A stretch of DNA of 34,724 nt from the NCBI GenBank assembly GCA_014381985.1, contig JACNKP010000054.1:1-34724 (forward strand). Reading direction: 5' to 3'. Position 1 is the first letter of the stretch. Every line of letters begins with the position of its first letter. Position numbers and translations under genes: made by a program. Source of the DNA: SAR92 clade bacterium. GTDB lineage: Bacteria > Pseudomonadota > Gammaproteobacteria > Pseudomonadales > Porticoccaceae. Under the pieces are notes generated by a model, which was given only the letters and a program-made list of their open reading frames with translations, made no database searches and had not been told where the DNA came from. This document shows positions 16,794 through 25,414 of this stretch, piece by piece.

Positions 16794-19607
16794 ATGGCTA
16801 TAATGTCGAGATTACTCAATAAAATAAACCCCAAAACCATCGAAGAGCGAGTGGCTGAAATCAGCCACTTATCGATGGACTCTTTAATCGCCGTCACCAC
16901 CAGTGAAGAGCCTGAAATTGTGCGGGCCGCAGCGATTAACCACCTCGATTATGGCACCCCATTAACCGACCTCGCTCTAACCTGTGAGACTCAGACTCTG
17001 CAACAGCAAGCTCGGCATCGCATTGCTGAACTCATTGATAGCGACTGTATTAGCTTAAAACAGTTGACCGCTGATGGCATGGACATCATGGCTCAGTTCT
17101 CCATAGTAGGATTCTGTCAGCGGCCAGAGTTACTAGAACAATTGTTGAACGTAAGTGCTGATGCAGATTTTTTCTACAAAATAGCCATCGAAGGGGTTTC
17201 TGCTCGTCTTCGTGAATTAGCGGCAGACAAAATTAATGATCTTGCAACGCTAAAAAAACTGCTTAAAGACACTAAAGGTAAAGACAAGCTGGTCTACAAC
17301 ATTGCCAAAGAAAAATGCGACGTATTTCGCGAGACTGAAAAACAAGCCGCGAAAACCAAAGTCGACATTGAGGCTCTCTGTGAACGTTTGGAAGTCCACA
17401 GCAAAAGACCTTTCGATGAGCAATTTACTCGTAAAGCACGCCGTTTAATCAAACAATGGCAATTACTGGAATCACAAAGTGCCAAAGCCACCACTGCAAG
17501 AGCTCAAAAAGCCATATTAGATTGCCAGCAAAGCATCGAAGATGATGCGCAACAATGCGCAGCGCGCGCAGCGCAGAACGAGGCAATAGACTCAGCTGCA
17601 AAAAGTCTTCAAGATATTATCGCTGAACTGTTTAGCTATTTAGCCCAACTTTATGAAATAGAGGGTACAGATGAGCAGTGTAAAACGATCGAATTGGCAC
17701 GCGCCAAATGCCAACAACGTCACAATGATGCTCTTAAATTAGTACCTTCTAGTCCTGACGATGAAAAGATATTTGCCCAGTTAAATGAAAGCATTGCATT
17801 TCAACTACAACAACTGGCTAACCACGGAAGCCTAACCGTGCACGCTGCATTATTGATAACCCCGCAGCAAGACGATAGTGACGTGCCGAGTAATGAACCG
17901 CTGTATGGCGAAATAAAGGCAAGACTCAAATCGGTCCAATTACTGCCAGCGGCAATAGTTCCCCAAGCGGTTAAGGATGCTCAGGGGTTAATGGCCAACA
18001 AAGAGAAGTTCTGGGCCAATCAAAAAAAGACGTTTACTAATCAGTTGCATCACATAAATGCATTAATTGGCAAAGCCAATGGCGCCCTTAAAACAGGCGA
18101 GTCTAGACAAGCGGCAGGCATAAGACGCTCTCTGGATAAAAAACTGCTAGAACTATCCAAAATACCAACCTCAGTGTCTACCCAGTTGGAGCAATTAGAC
18201 GCAGCATTAGATAAATTACTCGACTGGAAAAACTACGCAGTAGAGCCAAAGCAACAACAACTGATTGATCAGATGGGAGTATTAGTTGATAGCCAGGAAA
18301 GCCCAGAGGCGCTGGCAACCAAAATTAAGCGATTGCAAGAGGAATGGAAAACTCTGAGCAAAGGGTCTCAGGACCAAGCGCAATGGGCGACTTTTCACCA
18401 ATTGGCCGAGCAAGCTTACCAACCCTGCAAGGAATATTTTACCGCGCAGTCTGAGATTCGTCGCACTAATCTGGAAAAACGTCGCCAGCTAGTTACTCAA
18501 CTAACCGAGTATTTTGACGCTCAACATTTGGAAGGCGAGGGGTCCGAAAATACAGACTGGAATTTTTTTGAGAAGTTAATCGGTACTGGCATTAGAGAAT
18601 GGCAGAGTTATGCGCCTACGGACCGAAAGGCCAATAAATCTGTGCAGCGGGATTTCGACCGTATGCTAGATGCCATGCGAGAAAAGCTCAGCCAACAACA
18701 GCAGAAAAATGCGCTAGCAAAGCAAGAATTAATCAACCAAGTCACTGCGCTGGCCGAACAGCATGATAACCGGAGAGCTGTTGAAAAGGTCAAAGACCTG
18801 CAGGCCCAGTGGAAAAATAGCGGAAATGCATCACGTAGAGATGATCAAAAACTATGGCAAACATTCAGAGTTGGATGTGATGCTGTTTTTGAAAAACGCC
18901 GACAGCAAGCCAAGGAATTTAAATCTGAGCTCCAAGTGCATAAAACTCAAGCCCAAGCATTGCTAGCTGAAGTTGAAAACTCAGCTAAGTTAACCGGCAA
19001 AGCACTACTTAATGCGCGCACTCGAGTGACTGAGTGTCAGCAAGAATTTCGAATGATAGGTAACTTACCTAAAAATGCCTCAACCACTTTAAACGAGCGC
19101 CTCTACACGGCAATCAAACACTTTGATGCTGCTGTGATAACACAATTAAAGGCTGCGAAGGCTCAGGTATGGGTAGATCTATTAAAGGCGGCCGATAAAA
19201 TTCGCTTGTCCCAGCTAACCACCAAAGAAGCGGAAAGAGCTGCCCTGCAGCAACAGGTAACGGAATTTATGGATAGCGTTACTCAATGGCCCAAGAATGG
19301 CCTAGCAGCACTAGAGCAAAAAATCGCGATGGAGCATCCTGTCGACGCACAACAACAGAATAACAATGAGCAAACACTTAAAACGCTGTGTATCCGTGCA
19401 GAGATTCTCACCAACCAAGAAACCCCTGCCGAGGATAAAGCCTTGCGTATGCAGTATCAGGTATCTCGTCTACAACAGGGTTTTGGTCAGGCTACTTCTG
19501 CTAGTGATTCCAATATTCAGAGTCTCACTCTCGAATGGGTCATGGTCGGGCCTGTCCCCACCGATCTCTACCAGCCATTGTTAGAACGCTTCCAAAAGTG
19601 TCGCTAA
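16794..19607 (+). CDS. Large DUF349 coiled-coil protein
   Basis: The 937-residue, Gln/Ala/Lys-rich, highly helical cytoplasmic protein has no signal peptide. It contains several copies of the DUF349 pattern (LQEEWKTLSKGS near 518, DLQAQWKNSGNASRRDDQKLWQTFRVGCDAVFEKRR near 665-700), in which a helical Trp-containing hairpin precedes a basic stretch. Residues 1-170 look like a helical HEAT-like region. DUF349 proteins occur widely in proteobacteria and Bacteroidetes without an established function known to me. The ATG has AAGGA eight bases upstream (16783-16786). It is monocistronic, divergent from the S46 gene across a 282-base gap in which I see no clear site, and convergent with the DCC-family gene. 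Confidence 0.85.
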   Translation: MAIMSRLLNKINPKTIEERVAEISHLSMDSLIAVTTSEEPEIVRAAAINHLDYGTPLTDLALTCETQTLQQQARHRIAELIDSDCISLKQLTADGMDIMAQFSIVGFCQRPELLEQLLNVSADADFFYKIAIEGVSARLRELAADKINDLATLKKLLKDTKGKDKLVYNIAKEKCDVFRETEKQAAKTKVDIEALCERLEVHSKRPFDEQFTRKARRLIKQWQLLESQSAKATTARAQKAILDCQQSIEDDAQQCAARAAQNEAIDSAAKSLQDIIAELFSYLAQLYEIEGTDEQCKTIELARAKCQQRHNDALKLVPSSPDDEKIFAQLNESIAFQLQQLANHGSLTVHAALLITPQQDDSDVPSNEPLYGEIKARLKSVQLLPAAIVPQAVKDAQGLMANKEKFWANQKKTFTNQLHHINALIGKANGALKTGESRQAAGIRRSLDKKLLELSKIPTSVSTQLEQLDAALDKLLDWKNYAVEPKQQQLIDQMGVLVDSQESPEALATKIKRLQEEWKTLSKGSQDQAQWATFHQLAEQAYQPCKEYFTAQSEIRRTNLEKRRQLVTQLTEYFDAQHLEGEGSENTDWNFFEKLIGTGIREWQSYAPTDRKANKSVQRDFDRMLDAMREKLSQQQQKNALAKQELINQVTALAEQHDNRRAVEKVKDLQAQWKNSGNASRRDDQKLWQTFRVGCDAVFEKRRQQAKEFKSELQVHKTQAQALLAEVENSAKLTGKALLNARTRVTECQQEFRMIGNLPKNASTTLNERLYTAIKHFDAAVITQLKAAKAQVWVDLLKAADKIRLSQLTTKEAERAALQQQVTEFMDSVTQWPKNGLAALEQKIAMEHPVDAQQQNNNEQTLKTLCIRAEILTNQETPAEDKALRMQYQVSRLQQGFGQATSASDSNIQSLTLEWVMVGPVPTDLYQPLLERFQKCR

Positions 19608-19637
19608 AAGTCGTTGTTAGTGCACCACAATAGCCGG

Positions 19638-20057
19638 CTAAAACCTTTCATTGCCGCTGGCGTCCAAGTTGTTGATCTTGGTTCTGCCTAAACTCTTTAG
19701 CAACAAACTTCGGCACACCTTTAGTAGTGGGTATAACAGTCGTGAGGCGATCGCCGAGCGAAACACCCAATAATTTAGACGATTGAAAATTCCAGTACGG
19801 CTGCTCATTAGAGCCAGTGTTTGCATGGCATCAGCACCGTAATACAACTGACCCTTCATTTTTACTACCATGCCCTGATCAACATCTAAACCCTGTGCAG
19901 TAATCTCTGCCAAAACATCACTGGACTGACGGGCATCAATAAGGATCAAAGGTCCCAGCGACTGTTTGATGTCCACAAGCTTACAATAGGTATCGCATGC
20001 GGGACACTGTTTGTCATAAACCAGCACAATTTCGTCAGTCAATTGATCATCTAACAT
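19638..20057 (-). CDS. DCC-family thiol-disulfide oxidoreductase (DUF393)
   Basis: The 139-residue protein has the DCC family start, VLVYDKQCPACDTYC. A CxxC redox pair (C18, C21) follows a Tyr-Asp motif; the family consensus is YDGxCPxC. The rest (IDARQSS, GADAMQTLAL, WVFRSAIASRLLYPLLK) matches the family's thioredoxin-like fold. The start ATG is strongly supported by GGAGGG five bases upstream. It lies 42 bases behind the DUF6122 gene in the oxidase/aminotransferase operon. Its electron partner is unknown. Confidence 0.87.
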   Translation of the reverse strand: MLDDQLTDEIVLVYDKQCPACDTYCKLVDIKQSLGPLILIDARQSSDVLAEITAQGLDVDQGMVVKMKGQLYYGADAMQTLALMSSRTGIFNRLNYWVFRSAIASRLLYPLLKVCRSLLLKSLGRTKINNLDASGNERF

Positions 20058-20099
20058 AACGCCCTCCTCTGCCGTCTGGCTTGCCTGAATAGAGAATAA

Positions 20100-20414
20100 T
20101 TAGTTAATCCAAATGCCATTGGTGACCTGGCAATCGATAGAATCCAAAACCATATGGATCATCAAACCAACACCCACTAAACGGGTTTTTGGTAAAAAAC
20201 AAAGCGCAATGTAAAGAGCGATAAACCAGGGCTGATGCAACGGATGAAATCCGATACTGCAACGACTGGCATCATAAATGGGAATGGCTAACAGGTGATC
20301 AAGATCAACCAACATAGTAGCCATCATCACCAGATAGGCGAACTGCCAGCGGGGTCGAAAGAACAGCGCTGCGATCAAAGCGGGAACAATAAAGTGTAAA
20401 CTTAAATGGAACAT
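20100..20414 (-). CDS. DUF6122 small membrane protein
   Basis: The 104-residue protein has three to four hydrophobic helices and conserved polar residues: DLDHLLA near 37-43, RCSIGFHPLH near 51-60, and IHMVLDSIDC near the end. His/Asp motifs of this spacing recall membrane-bound metal-dependent hydrolases of the YdjM type, and the sequence matches DUF6122. Its ATG overlaps the stop of the aminotransferase gene (TAATG), so translation is coupled. Function is unknown. Confidence 0.75.
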   Translation of the reverse strand: MFHLSLHFIVPALIAALFFRPRWQFAYLVMMATMLVDLDHLLAIPIYDASRCSIGFHPLHQPWFIALYIALCFLPKTRLVGVGLMIHMVLDSIDCQVTNGIWIN

Positions 20415-21829
20415 TAAAACCCAGTCACGCCGCTCGGAATGGCTGGGTAGTCACCCACCAGCGGTGCGCCACTTTCCACCGCCTGTATTGCTGCTTCGAT
20501 GATATCTAAGGCTTCAATAAACACGTTTTTGTCCATATTCAGGGCTGGATACATTCGCACTGTGGGCTCGGTGTCGCAAATAGCCCACACGCCGTTAATG
20601 AGCATTTCGTTACGTACTGTGCGGCCAACAAAGCTATCGTCATAGTCATCACCAAACTGCGCTTTATCTGGATGGGTAAATGAGATACCCATTAATAAAC
20701 CTAAGCAGCGGACATCACTGACAATGGCATACTTTTCAGGCCAATCGGCCATACGTTGCTCAGCGATGGCGGCAAGATCTGCGGCGTGGTCTATGACATT
20801 ATCGCGTTGGAAAATCTCCAGTGTTTTTAGACCAGCAGCACACCCAGCAGGCGTGCCGGCAAAGGTACTTCCCGCACTGGCTCGGGGGTTATCACCCAAG
20901 ACCTCGTCTCGCGCGGCAACCCCCGCACAGGGTTCCACACCCCCGGACAGGTTCTTACCAAACACCATCATGTCGGGTATGACATCATAGTGGTCAATAC
21001 CCCACATGCGACCCGTGCGACCAAGACCTGTAAGAACTTCATCAACAATCATCAGCCAGTCATGTTTATCGCAAATGCGCCGAATACCCTGAATAAAGTC
21101 TGGCGAGGGAATCCAGTTACCGCCTTCAGCCAGACCTGGCTCCACGATAATAGCGGCGATATTGTTTGCAGGAACAATATATTCAGGGATATGACTCTCT
21201 AAATACCACAGACAATAGTTAACGTATTGTTCTGGGGACATATCAGCAGGGATATTTTGTGAGTAAGGGTAAGGCGCCTTAATCACTGCTCCACTCCAGG
21301 GCTCCATGTACAAATTATGTTCGCTGGTGTAACCGCTAATGACCTTTGTGCCCATACCTGCGCCATGAAAAGAGGAGGTAAAACTAATAATATGGCGACG
21401 TTTTTTGTAGCAGAGCGCAGTGTGCACTGCCGACTCTACCGCCTCGGTACCAGAGACTTCAAAAGTGAGCCGCGGTAGCTGCTTACCCGGCATGATGTCG
21501 GCAAGTTTTTCTGCCAACTCAAAGCGCAGTGGATGTTCCCAGTGGTAACCATACCGCTGGTGGGCATCGTGTACCGCCTCTAACACCTCAGGATGACAAT
21601 TGCCCAGAGGGTTGGTAGCCCAACCATTTTGAAAGTCGATGTAGCTGTTGCCGTCAAGGTCCCAGACATAATCACCCTTGGCCCTATCAAGAATAATTTG
21701 TGCTGGTGGAATAAAGCCTTTAGCCGCAGACTTTTTTGCCTCGGCTTGGTAGGTTAGTCCATGACGGAAGAGTTTTTTACCTGACTCCAGTCTTTCAGCC
21801 GTTTTAGGTCCGGGTAAGGTGTAAGTCAT
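20414..21829 (-). CDS. Class III (PLP) omega-aminotransferase
   Basis: The 471-residue fold type I aminotransferase has the class III pattern: DLDGNSYIDFQNGWATNPLG near the N-terminus, FEVSGTEAVESAV, the PLP-holding IIVEPGLAEGG and IVDEVLTGLGRTG, and the Schiff-base lysine in MVFGKNLSGGVEP. It probably moves an omega-amino group (GABA, putrescine, taurine-like or beta-alanine type) to a keto acid. A TTG at 21832 is directly followed by ATG 21829, which is chosen; AGGAT lies ten bases upstream. It lies behind the first PuuB-like oxidase and in front of DUF6122. The real amine substrate is not determined. Confidence 0.88.
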   Translation of the reverse strand: MTYTLPGPKTAERLESGKKLFRHGLTYQAEAKKSAAKGFIPPAQIILDRAKGDYVWDLDGNSYIDFQNGWATNPLGNCHPEVLEAVHDAHQRYGYHWEHPLRFELAEKLADIMPGKQLPRLTFEVSGTEAVESAVHTALCYKKRRHIISFTSSFHGAGMGTKVISGYTSEHNLYMEPWSGAVIKAPYPYSQNIPADMSPEQYVNYCLWYLESHIPEYIVPANNIAAIIVEPGLAEGGNWIPSPDFIQGIRRICDKHDWLMIVDEVLTGLGRTGRMWGIDHYDVIPDMMVFGKNLSGGVEPCAGVAARDEVLGDNPRASAGSTFAGTPAGCAAGLKTLEIFQRDNVIDHAADLAAIAEQRMADWPEKYAIVSDVRCLGLLMGISFTHPDKAQFGDDYDDSFVGRTVRNEMLINGVWAICDTEPTVRMYPALNMDKNVFIEALDIIEAAIQAVESGAPLVGDYPAIPSGVTGF

Positions 21830-21899
21830 CAATAATTCATCCTGTTAATTATCTATGATAGTTGGCTGACCATGCACAATAAAAATGTTGGGGTCAATA

Positions 21900-23183
21900 T
21901 TAGAGTAAATCACGCATTTTGTAATAGAGCATACCAAGGGCAACCATGTTGCTGCCAAATTTCCTACCCAAGGGAATTTTCTGGTGTTTAATATTGGCAA
22001 AGATATCCATGCGTTCAAAGGTGCCCGAGACTGCATCGGCCATTATCTCACCGGCTAGATGGGTCATATTGACACCATGGCCTGAATAGCCAATTGAATA
22101 AAACACATTTTTACTGCTCCGCCCAAGCATGGGCACGCGATTTAACACGATACCGATATTGCCCCCCCACTGATAATCAATACGTTTGTTCGCTAATTGA
22201 GGGAATATTTTGGTCATACGGGGAAAAATACTGTCTTTTATATTCGTAGGCACTCGACCTGAATAATTGCAACGCCCGCCAAAAAGCATGCGCCGATCGG
22301 CAGATAATCGATAGTAGTTAAGCACCTCGTTCATATCACAAATAGCCATATCGAGGGGGTTTATGTCCGCCACCTCCCTGTCGGTCAATGGTTCTGTGGC
22401 AATGATGTAAGTCCCCGCCGGAAACACCTTGCCCGATAATGTTTTATTTTCAAGTTGGGTATAGGCATTGCCCGCCAATACAACAAAATCAGCAGTGACT
22501 TTACCCTGATCACTGATTACTTGGGGTTTGTCACCATGGGTGATACCCGTAACATGACTATTTTCAAAAAACTGTACACCCAGCTCAGCCGCTGCCCTGC
22601 CCTCACCAAGACATAAGTTTAGGGGATGCAAGTGACCATTGCGATTATTGATAAGACCACCCTTGTATGCGTCAGTCCCCAGTACTTCGCGCATTTCATG
22701 GCTGCTTATTCTGCGCAGGTGATCTGCCATACCATAGTCATTGAGCTCTGCCTGCCACTCATCGAGTGTCTGTAGATGGCGATTTTTAAACGCAACATCC
22801 ATGTAACCGTATTTGAGGTCACAGTCTATATTATAGCGCTTGATGCGTTGCTCGATAATTTCATGGCCACGATAGCCCATCTGGAATAGGTCTTTTGCGA
22901 TTCCTTCGCCATAGTGCTTGAGTATCGCAGCTTCACCTCCGCCAATACCGCCGATCATCTGACCGCCATTGCGACCAGAGGCACCCCACCCGATACAGTT
23001 TTGCTCTACAACCGCAACCTTATAACCGCGTTCAGCTAAGGTTAGTGCGGTAGCAACACCAGTAAAACCACCACCAACGACGCAAACATCAACGCGAACA
23101 TCGCCTTGCAATACCGGAAATGCAACGGTCTGGTTGGTGGTTGCAGCGTAATAGGAGGGACAATGTAATTCTGAACCAGGCAT
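21900..23183 (-). CDS. PuuB-like FAD amine oxidase, copy 1
   Basis: The 427-residue D-amino-acid-oxidase-fold flavoenzyme has the FAD-binding VCVVGGGFTGVATAL and the family strings IGWGASGRNGGQ, RIKRYNIDCDL, HLHPLNLCLGEG, YYRLSADRRMLFGG and YSGHGVNMTHLAG. These line up closely with E. coli PuuB (gamma-glutamylputrescine oxidase). ATG 23183 is preferred over the long start at 23237, because the usual N-terminus (CPSYYAAT) follows at once and GAGAA lies upstream. It would oxidise a secondary or glutamylated amine to an aldehyde with H2O2. It is the first gene of a four-gene minus-strand operon, divergent from the TetR-GNAT regulator. A close paralogue lies at 27538-28821. Confidence 0.9.
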   Translation of the reverse strand: MPGSELHCPSYYAATTNQTVAFPVLQGDVRVDVCVVGGGFTGVATALTLAERGYKVAVVEQNCIGWGASGRNGGQMIGGIGGGEAAILKHYGEGIAKDLFQMGYRGHEIIEQRIKRYNIDCDLKYGYMDVAFKNRHLQTLDEWQAELNDYGMADHLRRISSHEMREVLGTDAYKGGLINNRNGHLHPLNLCLGEGRAAAELGVQFFENSHVTGITHGDKPQVISDQGKVTADFVVLAGNAYTQLENKTLSGKVFPAGTYIIATEPLTDREVADINPLDMAICDMNEVLNYYRLSADRRMLFGGRCNYSGRVPTNIKDSIFPRMTKIFPQLANKRIDYQWGGNIGIVLNRVPMLGRSSKNVFYSIGYSGHGVNMTHLAGEIMADAVSGTFERMDIFANIKHQKIPLGRKFGSNMVALGMLYYKMRDLL

Positions 23184-23235
23184 AGAGTTCTCACTAAAAA
23201 TACAATAACTGTTGCTAATAAACTCTCTAAACAAC

Positions 23236-23261
23236 ACTATACAGGCATATAGGCAATTAAA
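23236..23261. promoter_or_regulatory. Candidate operator between the oxidase and TetR-GNAT genes
   Basis: The stretch holds a perfect inverted repeat, CTATA-N6-TATAG (23237-23252), overlapping GCATATAGGCAATTAAA (23245-23261). The latter recurs with 15 of 17 matches at 30181-30197 before the Rieske operon. It lies just upstream of a TATAAT (23268-23273) that could be the -10 of the regulator gene, and over ACTATA, which read on the minus strand (TATAGT) could be the -10 of the oxidase gene. Confidence 0.65.
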
Positions 23262-23267
23262 CAGACG

Positions 23268-23273
23268 TATAAT
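23268..23273 (+). promoter_or_regulatory. Likely -10 box of the TetR-GNAT gene
   Basis: A perfect TATAAT lies 40 bases before the ATG. No good -35 hexamer is at 16-18 bases; the expected position is covered by the candidate operator. This fits a weak, self-repressed promoter. Confidence 0.55.
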
Positions 23274-23312
23274 ATCGCGGCAGTAAGAGCGTAATAATTA
23301 GAGTACAAATCA

Positions 23313-24416
23313 ATGCCAATAACTAACCCGGCTATTCATCAAGAACGCCGTAAGCTCCTCATCGATGCTACGATCACCGCCATTGCTGAATTCGGTCTTT
23401 CAAAATTGACCTTAGCAAAAATCAGCTCTATTGCAGGTCTCACAGCTGGAACGGTTAACTTTCATTTTGACAGTAAAGAGTCCTTACTGCTGGAAACACT
23501 TAACTTTGTTTCCGAAGAATTTGATCACAGCATTGCCAAAGCCCTTAAAAATGCTGGCCCTGAACCTGCCAAGCGTCTGGCCGCCATTATGGATGCCTCT
23601 TTAGACCCTGATATTACTGAACACCGAAAAATGGCCGTGTGGCACGCCTTCGATTCAGAAAGCCGAGGTAGAGAAGACTATCAGCTTATACGCGGCAATC
23701 TAGATCAGCAAAATTTCAAGCTCATTCTCGGTCTCTGTGAAGATATCATTAACAGTGCGGACAAACAGATAGAGATCAACGCTCGGGCGATTGCCAATGC
23801 GATATCTGGGCTTACCGATGAGATGTGGAGCGAAATACTGTTTGCTGGAGAGGGTTACGATCGTGATGATGCCCGCCATATATGCAGTAGCTTTCTGGCC
23901 AGCATTTTCCCTTGGTGTTATGACATGCCGACCCCTAGGCCAAATAGAAACACCAAGGATACCCAGACAGTTATCAATGTCACCAGAGCCTCTTTGGAAG
24001 ACGCCGATAAAGCCAGTGTGTTATTTGATCTTTACCGGCGATTTTATGGCGAGGAACCAGACCTCACTTTGGCTAAGCAGTATATTGTGGATCGGCTAAA
24101 CACTAACACATCAGTGATCTTTATCGCTTGGGATACAGACAGTCAAGCCTTGGGGTTCACTCAGCTCTACCCGACATTCTGCAGCGTCGATGCGACACCT
24201 ATTGTCGTTCTGTATGATCTTTATGTAGACAGTAGTGCCAGACAAATGGGTATTGGTAAAGCACTTATGAATCACGCTATGGCCTACGCCAAGGAAACTG
24301 GTGCCTCACGCATTGACCTTGAAACGGCGATAGATAATATCCAGGCTCAGTCACTCTATGAGTCTTTAGGCTATGTGCGCGATACCAGCTTCTATAAATA
24401 CTCTTTAACACTATAA
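23313..24416 (+). CDS. BetI/TetR-type repressor fused to GNAT acetyltransferase
   Basis: The 367-residue protein has two domains. Residues 8-200 are a TetR-family repressor: helix-turn-helix at about 31-55 (KLTLAKISSIAGLTAGTVNF, then HFDSKESLL) and a C-terminal ligand domain most like BetI. Residues 220-367 are a GNAT N-acetyltransferase: acetyl-CoA motif R310-Q-M-G313-I-G315 after LYVDSSA, then NIQAQSLYESLGY. BetI-type repressors release DNA on binding small cationic or quaternary ligands. GNAT enzymes acetylate amines, polyamines included. The fusion may let the regulator sense, or acetylate and remove, the pathway amine. It is divergent from oxidase 1 and ends 19 bases before the agmatinase gene on the opposite strand. 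There is no stop or frameshift between the two halves, so it looks like one intended chain. Confidence 0.92.
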   Translation: MPITNPAIHQERRKLLIDATITAIAEFGLSKLTLAKISSIAGLTAGTVNFHFDSKESLLLETLNFVSEEFDHSIAKALKNAGPEPAKRLAAIMDASLDPDITEHRKMAVWHAFDSESRGREDYQLIRGNLDQQNFKLILGLCEDIINSADKQIEINARAIANAISGLTDEMWSEILFAGEGYDRDDARHICSSFLASIFPWCYDMPTPRPNRNTKDTQTVINVTRASLEDADKASVLFDLYRRFYGEEPDLTLAKQYIVDRLNTNTSVIFIAWDTDSQALGFTQLYPTFCSVDATPIVVLYDLYVDSSARQMGIGKALMNHAMAYAKETGASRIDLETAIDNIQAQSLYESLGYVRDTSFYKYSLTL

Positions 24417-24435
24417 ACGTTTCAGGGTGCCCGCT

Positions 24436-25362
24436 TTAGTCTACTTGAGAAGCCATCACATAAAGAATCTCTAGACCAATGGTCGCAGCTGCCAAGGCGG
24501 TAATTTCAGCATGGTCATAAGATGGCGCGACCTCTACAACATCAGCACCAACAATATTCAAACCCTGCAAACCACGAATTATCTTTAGAGCCCGGTCGGT
24601 AGTGATACCTCCCACTACCGGTGTGCCCGTTCCTGGGGCATAGGCAGGGTCAAGACAGTCAATATCAAAAGTAAGATAGACAGGCATACTGCCGACACGC
24701 CGTTTGATGGCAGCAACCACATCGGCACTCGACAAATCATTAGCGGCAGCTGCATCTACAACCTCAAATAGATGGCTTTGGGTATCGTATTCAGTACGAA
24801 TCCCCACCTGAATCGAGTGATCGGGATCAATAAGTCCCTCTTTGGGTGCGTGATAGAACATGCAGCCATGATCATAATTCTCCGCCCCGTCATCTTCTGG
24901 TGTGTAGGTGTCGGTATGGGCGTCAAAATGCACCAACGCCACAGGCCCATGATGCTGATGCGCCGCTCTTAACAGAGGTAGAGTGACGAAATGGTCGCCA
25001 CCAAAGCACAATGCCTTTTTACCCTTGGCGTGAACCGCTCCCACATGCTCAATAACGGTTTCAATCATAGAGTTTGATTCGCTGGGTTTGAACTCTAAAT
25101 CGCCATAGTCAATAACCTTGAGTCTGTCCATAACGCTAAATTGCCAGGGCCAGCGTTTTTCTTCCCAACGAAGATTTCCTGATGCCAACCGCACACCTTG
25201 TGGGCCGTGTCGTGTCCCAGCACGGCCAGTGGTGCCAATATCGTAGGGAATACCCATGACCACCACATCGGCAGACTCTACGTTGCGTGATAGTGGCAAA
25301 CCCATATAGCTGTATACATTGGCAAACATGGAATAGCTGTTGGGAACATCTTTATTAGCCAT
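24436..25362 (-). CDS. speB: Agmatinase (SpeB-type ureohydrolase)
   Basis: The 308-residue arginase-fold enzyme is collinear with E. coli SpeB. Manganese ligands are in FGGDHFVTLP, HFDAHTDTY and FDIDCLDPAYAPGTGTP. It would hydrolyse agmatine to putrescine and urea; related guanidinobutyrase or guanidinopropionase activity cannot be ruled out. ATG 25362 has AGGGG seven bases upstream. It is the last gene of the Rieske operon, 52 bases behind the aminotransferase gene. Its place beside Puu-type genes argues for feeding putrescine, or a guanidino analogue, into the cluster. Confidence 0.92.
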   Translation of the reverse strand: MANKDVPNSYSMFANVYSYMGLPLSRNVESADVVVMGIPYDIGTTGRAGTRHGPQGVRLASGNLRWEEKRWPWQFSVMDRLKVIDYGDLEFKPSESNSMIETVIEHVGAVHAKGKKALCFGGDHFVTLPLLRAAHQHHGPVALVHFDAHTDTYTPEDDGAENYDHGCMFYHAPKEGLIDPDHSIQVGIRTEYDTQSHLFEVVDAAAANDLSSADVVAAIKRRVGSMPVYLTFDIDCLDPAYAPGTGTPVVGGITTDRALKIIRGLQGLNIVGADVVEVAPSYDHAEITALAAATIGLEILYVMASQVD

Positions 25363-25414
25363 TTCAAACCCCTACTTTACTGCTGACCTTAGTCATAACA
25401 GTGATTATTTTGTT

